A DNA stretch of 64,000 nt, taken from Sorex araneus (Eukaryota; Chordata; Mammalia; Eulipotyphla; Soricidae). A program made the translations under genes and the position numbers. Positions 32,352 to 45,000 of this stretch are shown one piece after another. The notes under the pieces are model-generated. The model worked only from the letters and a program-made list of their open reading frames with translations. It searched no databases and was not told where the DNA came from. Every line of letters starts with the position of its first letter. Within the stretch, counting starts at the first letter, position 1. Location of the stretch: assembly GCF_027595985.1 (NCBI RefSeq), contig NC_073305.1:81165974-81229973 (forward strand), read 5' to 3'.

Positions 32352-32630
32352 ATTATTGCCAAGTTGTTGGTGGTGGAAGAGTGAATGATAAAATGAGTAG
32401 GGTGTTTGCCTTGCATGCGGCCTACCCAGGTTCGATTCCTTTGTCGCTCTCAGAGAGCCTGGCAAGCACTGAGAGTATCCCGCCTGCACGGCAGAGCCTG
32501 GCAAGCTACCCATGGTGTATTCAATATGCCAAAAATAGTAACAACAAGTCCCACAATGGAGATGTTACTGGTACCCGCTTGAACGAATCAATGAGCAATG
32601 GATGACAGTGATACAGTGACAGTGACAGTT
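32352..32630 (+). mobile_element. RTE-tailed SINE
   Basis: GTGTTTGCCTTGCATGCGGC, GGTTCGATTCC, CTCTCAGAGAGCCTGGCAAG, GATGTTACTGGTACCCGC and a GACAGTGATACAGTGACAG tail. Confidence 0.9.
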
Positions 32631-32796
32631 TCTTCATTATGCTTCTATTCGTAGCTGAAGAAGAAAGGTCTGCTGATTATAGCTGGAGTTGGAGTGAAAA
32701 TTAAAGTCCCCTAACTAGGTTTTATATCATATTCTAGCTGAGAGAAATAGTGGTTTCTCATTAGTGCTCACAGACATAAGAATAAAGAAATTCAGG

Positions 32797-32975
32797 GGGC
32801 TGGAGTGATAGCACAGTGGGTAGGGAGTTTGCCTTGCATGCAGCTGAGCCGGGTTTGATTCCCAGCATCCCATATGGTCCCCTGAGCACCGCCAGGAGTG
32901 GTTCCTGAGTGCAGAGCCAGGAGTAACCCCTGTGCATCGCCAGGTGTGGCCCAAAAAGCCCCCCCCCCAAAAAAA
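32797..32975 (+). mobile_element. SOR-type SINE with target-site duplication
   Basis: GGGGCTGGAGTGATAGCACA through CCAAAAAGCCCC then a C-run and A tail. The repeat aaagaaattcagg flanks it (about 32784-32796 and again from about 32976). Confidence 0.93.
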
Positions 32976-32999
32976 GAAAGAAATTCAGGTGCTGTGCTA

Positions 33000-34740
33000 T
33001 GGTGAAAATCCTGACTTGTTGCTTACCACACCAATGAGTAGGATAGGTCTCCTGATAATGGCTATTTTGAGGTGAAATTCAGGTCCCCAAAGTGACCTCT
33101 ATCCACATGCATTGGGATAACTTTATTATCATTGAATAGTATTAAGGTCAAGATCCTGTGCCAGACTTCTCCAACATAGGAAAGGAGGGTTTATTTACAT
33201 GATCTGGGGGCCAATGGCTAGGCTTTCCATGCATGATTTGTTGACTCAGATAAAGGCAAAGTGTATTTCTACCAGTTTTATTGTTGTTGTTGTTGTTGGG
33301 CCAGAGAAACTTCTTTTCTAGAAATTTCTGTCTTACTAGGCTGCTCCTTTCCTGATGCTTTTTGGGGGAGATAAGGAGGAGGGAAATCTGTACTCACTGG
33401 TGTATCTAGGATAATGCCATTTTTAGAACCAAATCTAGATATATGTAGCATAAAAAAGACTTAGGGAATTCACAGACTTATGTTTGTTTTACAAAATATT
33501 TCCCAGGGATATTTTTTAGCTGCACTTAGTGAGACAAATTGGAAGATGTATAATGATGCCTTCTTTTCAGCAGCAAGGGTCAATTATTTTATCTAGTAAC
33601 AACTTGAGACTGAAAACATTCATATTGGAATTATTTGCTGGAAATTAGTTAAGGGAAGAGATGAGAGAATTACTTTCATTTTATTAATATACTCTATTTT
33701 ATTGTATAAATATGTATTTTTGTATAAATTTTATGTATATTTACATATTTTATGTATAAATAAATATTTTACCTATAGATAGAAACATATTTATAAATTA
33801 TTACCTTTTCTTCTTAAAAAATATTTTCTCATCATTGGGAGTGAAGCAGTCAGTATCAGGATCAGACCACTGCATTCAAGGCACTGGGGATAAGGTTCAG
33901 GACCGCATGACTCTCCACAGGTCCATCTTCAGATGGCATCAAGATTTGAACTCAGGACACTGTGTTCGTCAGGAAAGTGCCTTAAGGCATTACACTGCTT
34001 TCAGGGTGCTCAAAAGAACCATTGTGCAAGAGTAACAAAATAATACAAAGAATTTAAATACTCATAATTTTGACTGGCCAGCTCCACTTTAATCTTGTTT
34101 TTAGGTTCAAAGAAGACCAACAATACATTATAGATGCTTAGAGAATGTTTATTGAGGCACTAACCGAAATCAAAAATTAAAAAGTTGACAGTGGGTAAAA
34201 GAGATCCCAAGCACTGCCAGGAGTAATCTCTGAGTACAGAGCCAAGAACAAACACTTAGAAGCTCTGTGTGGGCCCAAACACCCTAGAACTTCTGTCAAA
34301 AAAAAGTTGACAGTAATTTACATACTACTTTTGAAAGACATGCTAAGGACAAAATATCTACTGTAACATTGATTACAAATTTCTTTAGAGTGTAGTGAAA
34401 AGGATTTCATCATCATTGAATAGTAACAGGCTGAAAAAATGCAAATTAAATTTGTGAAGATCCTTTCTAAACATTTTTGCAAGCACCTGGTATTAATTTT
34501 GATTCCAATGTTAATTCATGTGTCTTCATAAATTCAAATTAATAGACTAATACTGTGTTTCCCAATTAATGCACTTAGTTACCATGCACTGAGGATTTTT
34601 AACTATGATAAATTAACCAGCATTTATAATCTCTATTTTCCGAAAACACAATGGCAAATGCAAAAAAATTCTATTTCACTTCATAACTAATATAAACTGC
34701 ATTTCACAACTGATAAAAATCTCCTGGCGAACCTTGTCTT
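33000..34740. other. intergenic/relic intron 1 sequence
   Basis: Mostly AT-rich unique sequence with a (TTG)n run at about 33280. A SINE scrap at about 34205-34300 shows CCCAAGCACTGCCAGGAGTA. No exon was seen. Confidence 0.5.
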
Positions 34741-34747
34741 AAGACTT

Positions 34748-34965
34748 GGTTGAGAGGCCGGAGAGATAGTACAGCTGGTAGGGCTCTTGCCTTGCACACG
34801 GTCTACGAGGGTTCCATTCCTAGCCCCACATATAGCCCCATATATAGTCCCACAAACCCACGAGGAATGATCCCTGAGCACAGAGCCCAGAGGAAGCCCT
34901 GAGAAAGGCTGGATGTGCCCCATAGTCTGCCCCCCCATACAAAACAATCAAAAGCAAAACAAAGA
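34748..34965 (+). mobile_element. SOR-like SINE, older subtype
   Basis: GAGGCCGGAGAGATAGTACA head, CTCTTGCCTTGCACACGG, then a longer body with repeated CATATATAGCCCC-like units and GCTGGATGTGCCCC. Confidence 0.75.
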
Positions 34966-35129
34966 GACTTGGTTAAATTAATTGTTGAGAAATTAATAAA
35001 CGACAAACATTTAACTGAAAGGAGCTGGTACGCTTACTGCATTCAGACTTTACACTCATGACGCAATTTAAAAAATTATTTTTCAAACCATTACCTCCTC
35101 TGGAAAGCCCTCTTGTTAAACTCACAAAC

Positions 35130-35309
35130 TTTGATTCTTGCATTCTCTAAAAATTCCCGAAATCTTTTTTTCCCAATTTAAACGCAGCTCCAATCCGAGG
35201 AATTCAGCCTCCTATGCAGAGGGCGTCTACGCAAACTCTTCCACGGAAGGAACAAAAAACGAGCAAGGAAACCTAGGATTATAATTCCTGTTAGGAAAAT
35301 TCGTTCCCT
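35130..35309 (-). pseudogene. CYP39A1: CYP39A1 exon 1, multiply broken
   Basis: On the - strand the exon aligns with residues 1-59 of human CYP39A1: Thr-Gly-Ile-Ile-Ile-Leu-Gly-Phe-Leu-Ala (membrane anchor; human Thr-Val-Ile-Ile-Ile-Leu-Gly-Cys-Leu-Ala), Lys-Ser-Leu-Arg-Arg, and finally Glu-Phe-Leu-Glu-Asn-Ala-Arg-Ile-Lys before the intron. Four defects are visible. The initiator position is AGG (complement of 35307-35309). One extra base lies near 35219 after codon 30. The Trp of Gly-Trp-Ile-Pro is TGA (complement of 35204-35206). Two extra bases near 35157 restore the frame. Total length is 180 nt against 177 for 59 codons, as these insertions predict. The donor reads GTTTGTGAG, so the exon edge may be a few bases off. 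Its 5' end is 622 bp from the SLC25A27 start codon. Confidence 0.9.
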
Positions 35310-35684
35310 GTTTTCATCTAGCTAGCACCTTTCGGAGTCAGAAATAGGTAATGTTTTCCCGCTGTGGAACTTCTTTTGGGAAGACAGGAAATACCCACCA
35401 CACCTGCAAACTTTTCTGTAGCAACTTTTGCAGCTCCTCTGCCTTTTTACCTGTCACCTCCTGTCCCCGCCCCCCATTTTTTCTTGCATCACAGCTTTCT
35501 CCCCCCATTTTTCTTTCAAGTCCTGGACACCCAGGGTGCAGCTGAAGCTGGACCAAGCCGGAGCGGATGGGACGCATGGAGTGGGAGAATTTGAGCTGTT
35601 GCCAAGGAGATCCGGAGCGGTGGCTTGGGCATCCCGCTCGCAGCCAATCACAGAAGGCGGCCCGAGAGGCGCGGAACCCGGAGG

Positions 35685-35700
35685 ACTACATTTCCCAGAA
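35685..35700 (+). promoter_or_regulatory. ZNF143/THAP11-type site
   Basis: ACTACATTTCCCAGAA matches the well-known ACTACAnnTCCCAG core bound by ZNF143, common in bidirectional CpG promoters. It lies 232-247 bp upstream of the SLC25A27 ATG. Confidence 0.7.
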
Positions 35701-35931
35701 GCCTATCGGGCCCCGCGTTGTTTTTCTGCTCTCTGCTCTGGACCTCCTGAACCCGGGACTGCTAGGACGGCGACGGGGGTCGCTGGGCACGCCCGGTCCA
35801 GCCGCAGGAGGGACACGGTTCCCTCCTCGCCACGCGTCGATTGAGGAAGGGCGGTGCTAGCAGGGTGGCAGCCAGCTGCGACTCAGGGCTCCGACCAGAA
35901 GGGGTGCATTGTCGTCCTGTGTTCCAGCTGA

Positions 35932-36037
35932 ATGTCGGTCCCAGAGGACGAGGAGAGGCTTTTGCCGCTCGCCCAGAGATGGCCCCGTGCGAGCAAGTTC
36001 CTACTGTCCGGCTGCGCGGCCACCGTGGCCGAGTTAG
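35932..36037 (+). CDS. SLC25A27: SLC25A27 coding exon 1
   Basis: Codons 1-35 and the first base of 36, from Met-Ser-Val-Pro-Glu-Asp-Glu-Glu to Thr-Val-Ala-Glu-Leu. Donor GTACCC. The frame stays open into the intron by chance. Holds the start of the first helix. Confidence 0.96.
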
Positions 36038-39000
36038 GTACCCGGCCGCCCACGCCTGGGCCTTTTCCCGCGAGTCGAGGAGGCGCCGCGCTGGGGTGGG
36101 GGACTGGCGGGCGGTTGGGACCCGGGCTGGTGCAGCTGCCAGCTTGCACCTCGTCCGGCAGCGGTGGCAGGGCCGTGGCAGGCGCAGATTCCAGCCCGGT
36201 CGGGAGGAGGAATTGGAGGTCACGTAGGTCTTTCCCTTCCAATTTCATCTCCCTCCGAGGCATGTTACCGTGTCTCCACGCGTACTTTTAGAAGCTTCAT
36301 GGCCGATCATTTCTCTGTAGGAATCCTTGCCCCATTCGTGAGTATGACCTTTTAAAAATCACAATCCCCCTTTCCTCCTTGGGACAGTCTGATTTTTGTA
36401 GACTGGCACACACCACGTTGTACTGGGGGTTCAAGTTATGGACCCGCCCAGTGGGGCCTCTGTTGCTGCCTGTCACATATTGACCATCTGTTATTTGACT
36501 GCCTATCATATATAACCTGCCAGTTATTTGACTCCTCTGAACTCATGCTTATGTACTTAATTGGCAGCATGTGCAGGCCAGGCAACAATTGCAGTGCTCT
36601 TAGAATTACTTGAATACTAGGGGACTGCAGAGACTGTGGTTGGTAAGACCCAGTCTTGACTTTACATGGCTGGTGGGGAAAAATGCAGAGACAGACATTT
36701 CTATGGTACGACTTATTGTGATGAAAGTATTATCCAGTATCGTAAGAACCTAGAGGTTGGACAGTGGCATCTGCCTATGGGAGTCAGATAAAAATGAAAA
36801 GGCCACCAAGAGTAAAATTATGGTGCCCTATGCATAAACAGGTGGTGTTTTTTCTTCCAAGAATTCTGTGAGTAAAGTGTTTCCTGTAAAATCTTCATAT
36901 AGTTTCATTACCCTTTTATTTTTCTTAGCCATTCAAAGAAAGGCAACAAACATGCTGTCATTTTCCCCCTTCTAAAATGAGTTTATTTTGTATTACAGCA
37001 TGTGACCTGTTTCATCCTTTGTACTCCTCTACTCTTCTCCTTGGACCTTTTATTTATTTTTTTCCTCTATCCTCCCAAAGCAGACAGTGGAATTTAATTA
37101 TTAACTGTCTTCATTGGAACACAACAACTATTAAAAAAATACGGATTTCCTAATGATTTTATCAACAATTGTTGATGTAATGATGTTTCTCTTGGTGACA
37201 AATTTCTGTAAAGCAACATTAATTTTGTTAAAAATCCATTAGAAATGATGAGAGAATGAGGTGGAATAAAATTAAAATATGAGATGATTTTTGAGTACCA
37301 TAAAGCACTGAGAACTTGATCTACTTGACTTAAGTAATCCAGAAGAAAACCAAAAATAATTTTGAGGCATAACCTATGATTAAAAATAGATGTGCCTACA
37401 TAACAAGATTTCATTCAGATTTCATATGTCAATAAGCATTGTATGAATTTTCAATATGCAAACTACTTCTATTTTAGTGAAACTATTCACAGAATAGTAG
37501 TTTTTCCAACAACCCAGTGGGAAGATTTATTTTCTCACTTTCCCCTTACTCTAGTTTGTCTGGAAAAAAACATCTATGATTTTGCATTAGATGGCAGTTG
37601 CTGAAAAGACATATAATGTCAATAATATTAATGGTCTTCCTGAATCTGGCTATTTCAGTTGTACACAACACCATATACAGAAAGTTATGCGCTCACTCAT
37701 ATGGGCAAGTTAATTTCACTATGTTCCAAAGTAAATTTCTAGATCTAAAAAAAAAAAATGTAGTAATTCAGGAAAGTTTCAAGCACAGCTGATTCTTATA
37801 ATGAGGCTATGCATAAACATCAGTGCTAGAAAAACAACTCAATAAAAATCTAAACCGAAATATTGAGCATGTCATTCTTACAAATAAAAGACAACATTTT
37901 GAGCTCCATATCACTGCTTCTGTATATCAAAATATCAGGTCAATGATTTTTTGCATGCAAATAACACTGATGAAATTCAGTGGTTCAGATTCATCTGGCA
38001 TTCATTAAGACCTTACTATAAGTGATACAGTTTGTAAAAGTCATGTTAAAATCTTAATAATTATTTTTGCAGTCAATGGGAGAGAGTGAAATATGGGTTA
38101 CTTTCATTAGAAAACACAATTATTCCCATTAAAAAGCAAAAATTGAGAGTTAAAGCAGATTTTAGGCTTGACATTGTAGAATATGTTTACTGTTATCTGA
38201 GGATACTTTCATAGAGTGAGCTTAAATTTTGGAGTGCATAAGAATGATTAACCGATAAACCCACATCAACCTTCTGAGAGCCCATAGACATGGGACTAGG
38301 AAATTTGCAGTTTTTGCGATTTCTTTAGCTGATTCTGAAGTACTCTAAAACTTGAAAATTACTGATCTTGTACAAAAAATAGTCATCTAATGCTTTAAGA
38401 ATTTTTGTTTGTTTTTCTGAATTTTGTGGGTCCCCCCCCTCATTTTGTTTTTATTTTATTAGCAACCTTTCCTCTCGATCTCACAAAAACTCGACTCCAG
38501 ATGCAAGGAGAAGCTGCCCTTGCTCGTTTGGGAGACAGTGCAAGAGAATCTGCTCCCTATAGGGGCATGGTGCGCACAGCCTTAGGGATTGTCCAAGAGG
38601 AAGGCTTTCTAAAGCTTTGGCAAGGAGTGACACCCGCCATTTACAGGCACGTAGGTATTTATCTTGATTTGAGCTGGTAAGTTTTGGTATGAGTTCTCTG
38701 TCCTCTCTACTCTTGTCTGTAGCTAAATCCAAGCTAGTTTTATCTATTAAAGTGCTAAATGAATATATTTTCTTTTATGAAACAGAATATCAGCTAACAA
38801 GTAAGGAAATGATTGCTTTAGCTTTTAGAAATACATTTGGAAGTATCTAGGGATAAACTCTCATGGTACCTATAATTTATCTTATGTTTTGGGGCCATAC
38901 CCAGCAATGCTCAGAGCTTACTCTTGGCTCTGCACTCAGGGATCACCCCTGGCAGAGCTCAGAGAACCTTATGTGGTTTTAGAGATTGAACCTAGGTTGG

Positions 39001-42000
39001 CACATGCAAGGCAAACATCCTACCCACTGTACTATCTTGCTAGTCCCCTATAATTAACGTTAATTGACAAATATCAATAGCATATGTAAAAGGGGGTATC
39101 ATTTTATGTTTGAAATTTTTTCTCATAAAGTTTTTTAAAATTTTACAAAATAGAAAAATGATTGATATTTTCTTCACTTTTGAACCTTAAAACCTAAAAT
39201 ATTTTTGGTTCTCTGGCAATAAAAAATATATTACTGGAATGCTACAGCTTACCAGTTTCTATGCCACATGTTAGAGATCTTGTTATTGTAAGATTACAAG
39301 GAGAGCCACTCCAGCTCTGGCAGCAGAGTAAGTGGAATGCAGAAAATTTCTGCCTCATTTCCACAGGCTAAGTGACTAGCTATATGGGCTTTTAGTCATC
39401 CTTATGGGAAAGTAGTTATAACTACACTATAACCAAAAATAAGAGTTATTGAGTGTTCAGTTTACAGACGTTTAGTACATTAACTGGGCTTTCAAAGGAG
39501 GTAACATAGGTATGGCACAGTGGATTTACAACATGTCCAAAAGCATAGAGGGACCCTTTATCACAAAAGTGGCCAGTCAGGTATTTACGAACTTATTATT
39601 TCTAAAGCTTCAGTTCTTCAGATGAGTAATTGTTCACCAAAAACTCTCTGGAAGTATGTATAGAGACTGCTAACTATCTTAGTACTTGGTATATTTTGAG
39701 TGTATTAAAATATCCACCAGATTTCCTGCAATATCAGGAAAAACTCTGTATGAATACCACTGGTTTTAATTATTTTTATTTTTCTATTGCTATCTTTTTT
39801 TGTTTTAATGAGTTTCTTTTAACTTAACTTTTCAATTAAGTACCACATAATTTTACGGATAAAATTAATTTTATGTTTGAAACTTAATATAACAAATTAT
39901 ACCAATGTAACAGTATTTAATGAACTTAAATTTATTATTAGGGCAACAGTACAATGAAAATTTACCAAGTCTTCCATTTCATGGTAAATGGTGTGATGAA
40001 AATATGAGCAAGAAAATCATGTTGATATATGGTCAGCATGATAGATTTACATGCATAGATTTTACATGCATACCTGGATAATTTTAAGTAAACAGAATAA
40101 GTAGGACACCTAGAACACTTGAGGAAAGGTCAGAGAGGACTTTTCAGAAAACATTCTTTGAGTTGGGTCTTCAAGCCTAGGAAGTGGTAGCAAACAGAGA
40201 CGGGAGAATCCATTCAACAAAGATCAGACAGCAAGATAAGAAGTTATGAAGCTAAAAATAACATGCACATGCGAAGAAATCCAAGAAGTCCATGCATCAG
40301 AAGCATAAGAAACATGAGAGAAAGAGAGTGGCCAACTAAGCCAGGTCATCATGTCCTGTTATTTCATCACACATATAACTGAACTCACTTTTCAATGATC
40401 TGTTTTATACAGTATATTCTGGAGGTCGCATGGTGACATATGAACATCTCCGTGAAGTTGTGTTTGGCAAAAGTGAAGATAAACATTATCCTCTTTGGTA
40501 AGGTTTGTTTTGAAAATATTATATAATTGTTCCGAAGGCTTTAATGTTAACCCATTGTATAAAATTGTATAGCCACCACATTTTTTACCATAGGATTAAA
40601 TTATGATCAATGTAGGAATTTATCACATGTTACAGAAGGAGATAATAGAACATTATAGTAAAATGCATAGAATTATTAATAAAAATATTAGGAACACAAA
40701 AGAAAAATAGGGAAAAAGATCATAAAAAACAATTTACAAAAGAAGAAATACAAATATTCCATAATGTAGAATGTTCTGAAATTTAAATATTGTCCAACCT
40801 CATCAGTAATTAGAGAAATTAATTAAAACTGTAGTTTACCCTTTAAGCTTTTAATGGAATGTAACTTATTTGATATTAGGTTATTTCTGCACTTGAGAAA
40901 ATTGAGGACAAAGCTTGTGTAGTTAATTTTCTCAGCATTTGAGCCCATTACTTCATACTTTGAATATTCCTTAGAGTAAGAGGAAAGACTCCATTTCCCC
41001 TCAAGAGGCTATTGTATTCTAGATAAAAGATGATTGCAGTCTGGTCTGACACAAGAGTAACTGGAACAGAAAGAAAAAGAGAGATGCCAGCAGATTTAAA
41101 TACAACAGTCTAGACTTGATTACTCTTGACTTTGGGAAGTGAGGACAAAAAAAAAAAAAATCCAGGGGCAAAAGTGGCAAGTTTGCAGTTGCCCTTCACT
41201 TTGTATCATTACTAAAATTAAATGGTTAATTTTAACTTACAAGCTTTTATCTGGGAGATGGATCAAAATCTAAGCTGCTTTTATTCCTCAGCAGTCCAAA
41301 TTGAACTACCATCAAATTAATCGTTCAAATTTTATATCTCTGAAACAACTGCCCTTTAAATTTAAGTTTCAGGCTAGGAAGTCCTTTAAACCTCACATTT
41401 GAATTCCAGCCCCTCATGATTCTTTAATCCATCCATCTGTAAACAGACACCTCCTTACCTTTATGATTTGTTAGGTTATATTCTTAACTTCATCTTAAAT
41501 CCTGTACAGGGGCTGTATCACCCTTGATATTATTCATTATTCAATTTGTGAAATCAACAGTAACCTTTAAACAACGTATCTCCTTTTATAAACAGGAAAT
41601 CGGTGATAGGTGGGATGATGGCTGGTGTTGTTGGCCAATTTTTAGCTAATCCAACAGATCTAGTGAAGGTACAGATGCAAATGGAAGGAAAAAGGAAACT
41701 TGAAGGAAAACCTTTGCGGTAAGTTCTCTAAGTAACTGGTACTTTTCCTCTCACCTTTGCTGACATCATATTTTGAACATTTACCTAACAACTTAAGACA
41801 TTTTTGTAATCTTTCAGTCAATAAAGACATTAATTTTGATTCCTCAGTTTAGAAGTTATGTTAATTAGGGCAAGCACAAAGATCTGTTCTCTGCATTGTA
41901 AGGTTCTCTACTAATTATATTTGTGCAGTGTTCTTTGCTGCTTTTCACAGCCAAAGCAGTTAGATTTTTTTTTCCCTATCACAGCTTGATATACAGTCTG

Positions 42001-45000
42001 TTCATTAACACTTGTCCTGGTATGAATTCTAATTTTGCAATTCTGATTTGATGTTGTGGAGTTACATTTCTAGATCCGTTTATTTTTTTCAGGGGATGGG
42101 GTACTTCTTTTATTTGAATACATATTATCAGTTTGTAATCTCATATATATGTATGTATATATACATATTATATATATGTTCATCAGTTTGCAATCATTCA
42201 GATATGTTCCTTATATAAGTAAGCATTATAATGACATCTGCATCTGCTATATTATTATTTTCCCATATGACTATAATATATCAATCTTATTTCATGACCC
42301 TTTATTATAAAAGTCTGCCTTTCTTGGACCAGAGTGATAGCACAGCAGGTAAGGCACTTGCTTTACTTATGCGAAGCTAACCCAGGATTGATCACTGGCA
42401 TTACATAGCCCTGCCCAGAGAAATCCCAGAGCACAGAGCCAGAACTAAGCCCTGAGCACCGCTGGGTGTGCCCTTCCCAATCCACAACCTGTCCCCCCTC
42501 CATCCCCCCAAAAGTCAGCTTTTCTTCAAAGGGCTTTATGATCAGTGATTTCTTAAAATAACACTTAACTATTTAGTTTCCTCTAGAAAAGGGGTAAAAT
42601 ATGGCAGATTTTTTTTCCCTGCAAAGAGGGAAACTCTGAGCTACTCTGAACCAAGAGATCTGGTGCTCTGAACACTGGGCATGAGGCTAAGCAGGAAAAT
42701 GGGGTGTAGGGGTGTCTTGTGGAAATTCTCTTTGTGCCCCTGCTTTTTGCTGTGCTGCTTCTTTGACTCACTGGCAATGAGGCTGGGCTATAGGAGTCTC
42801 GGCCCCTTCTCAGCCTTCAAAACAAGGAGCCAATGGGCATCTCAGAGGAGGAAAGAGAAATGCTTTGTCGAACAAGGAGAGATTAGAGTCCCAGGGTCCA
42901 TTGTGTCACCTTTGAATCACTTCTAATTACTAAGTAGCAGAAATAGTACCATTAGGAAGATAAGTAGCTTTCATAATTGGGATTCAGGAATGATCTAGTT
43001 GGTCATCTCAATCCCCTCGTTTTTCTCTAATGCAAAAATTTGGGATTTGATCAAGTTGTGAAAACTTTGTTGTGAGTTGTACCCTGATAGCAGATTCAGG
43101 TTCAGCCTTTACCAGTCTAGCTCCGTAACTCTGGTCAGTTTGTGAACTTCTGATAGCCTCAGTTTTTTCAGGTATAGATTCTAATGTTAATAATACAAGT
43201 TTCTGAGAATAAGATACATCTCATGTATATAAAACAGTCTAGTTTTCTTACCTACACAATACATTTTAGCTATAATTATCATTTTTCCTGAGTATCATTT
43301 TTCCTGAGTATAACATTCCCTGGGCTGGAGCGGTAGCATAGCGGTTGGGCATTCACCTTTCACGCAGCCGACCCGAGTTCAATTCCTCCGCTCCCTCAGA
43401 GAGCCCGGCAAGCTACTGAGCAAATCCAGCCCAAGAGGCAGAGCCTGGCAAGCTACCTGTGCGTATTGGATATGCCAAAAACAGTAACAATAAGTCTCTC
43501 AATGAGAGATGTTACTAGTGCCTGCTCGAGCAAATTGATGAGCAACGGGATGACAGTGACATTGACATTGATAACATTCCCTAGAGTATAGTAGCAATTA
43601 TGCATGCTCAATGAATATGTCATATAATTTTTTTAGTCAGTATGTAAGCTACATATTAAGTAATGGTAGTATTTCTGACTATATGGAACCAAGAGTTTTA
43701 TGCCAATGGTTTCCAGATTTGGTCCATGGTTCAAGCACAATCTTAATCTGTTTATAGAAAAATAGCTAAAATGAAAATAATGGGTTTTCATAAACTCCAA
43801 AATGCATTCAATTTTAAGTGCTCTTATTATGAACTTGTTCTTTTGTACAAAGAGGTTATGCAAAGAAATTATGCGAGGTTTAAATTTTTAATGTTATTTG
43901 GTGAAATTACAAAATTTTCAGGTTTTTCATAATACTGATAAAATGAAGTCCAGTGACCACTGTTCCCTTTACAACTAATATAAGTAACAAGAAAGGAATT
44001 TTATACAAATGGCCAAAAGGCACATGAAAGAATGCTCTATATTGCTAATCATCAGGGAGATGCAAATAGAAACAACAATGAGATATCATCTCACACACAG
44101 AGACTGGTACACATCAAAAAGAACAAGAACAACCAGTGCTGGCACACATGTGGGGAGAAAGGAACTCTCTTTCATTGTTGATGGGAATGCTGACTGGTCC
44201 AGCCTTTTTTGGAAAATAATATGAAAAAAATAAAATAAAAACTAGCAATTGACCCAGCAATACCACTTCTCAGAATATATTCCAAAGGTTTAAAAAAAGC
44301 ACAGCATAAGTGACATATGCACCTGTATGTACATTGCAGCACTGTTCACAATAGCCAGAATCTGTTAACAATCCAAGTGCCTGAGAACAGACAGCTGATT
44401 AAAAAAACGTTGGTACATCTACACAATGGAATATTATGCCGCCGTTAGGAGAGATGAAGTCATGAAATTTGCTTATAAGTGGATGGTCGTGAAGAGTATC
44501 AGACTAAGTAAAATGAGTCAGAGAGGGACAGATGTAGGATGACTGCACTCATTTGTGGAGTATAAAATAACATAATATGAGACTGACACCCAAGGACTGT
44601 GAGTATTGATCCATAGTTGGAAGCCTGCCTCGTTAGCTGGGGGAGAAGGCAGCTGGAATAGAGAAGGGATCAGTAAGTCAATGTTGGTTGGAGGAATCAT
44701 CCGGGATGGGAGATGTGTGCTGAAAGTAGATAAAGGACCAAATGTGATAACCTCTCAGTATCTGTATTACAAACCATAATGCCCAAAAGTAGAGAGTATG
44801 GGGAAAATTGTCTGCCATAGAGGCAGGGGGAGGGTTGGGATGGGGGAGGATACTGGGGACATTGGTGGTGGAAGATGTGCACTAGTGGAGGGATGGGTGT
44901 TTGATCATTGTATGACTGAAATTCAAACATGAAAGCTTTGTGACTGTAAAAAAAAAAAGGAATTTTAATGTGTTCAGTAATCTGAGAATAGAATCACAAG

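Larger units (their letters stand above)
35400..36260. promoter_or_regulatory. CpG-rich bidirectional promoter of SLC25A27 and CYP39A1
   Basis: A sharply GC- and CpG-rich block in an otherwise AT-rich window. It covers SLC25A27 exon 1 and the gap to the oppositely oriented CYP39A1 exon 1. It holds a CCAAT box (AGCCAATCAC at 35642-35651) and C-rich Sp1-like runs near 35465. There is no clear TATA box, as usual for such promoters. The shared promoter role is inferred from the head-to-head layout. Confidence 0.8.

Noticed and set aside
33835-34035. 66-codon + strand frame
   Set aside because: Contains weak SINE-like pieces (TTTGAACTCAGGAC) and no protein match. No splice or promoter context.
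35762-36263. Open frames on both strands over the CpG-rich block (up to 153 codons)
   Set aside because: GC-rich DNA has few stops by chance. Only the frame with the UCP4 N-terminus matches a known protein, and it ends at the GT donor at 36038.
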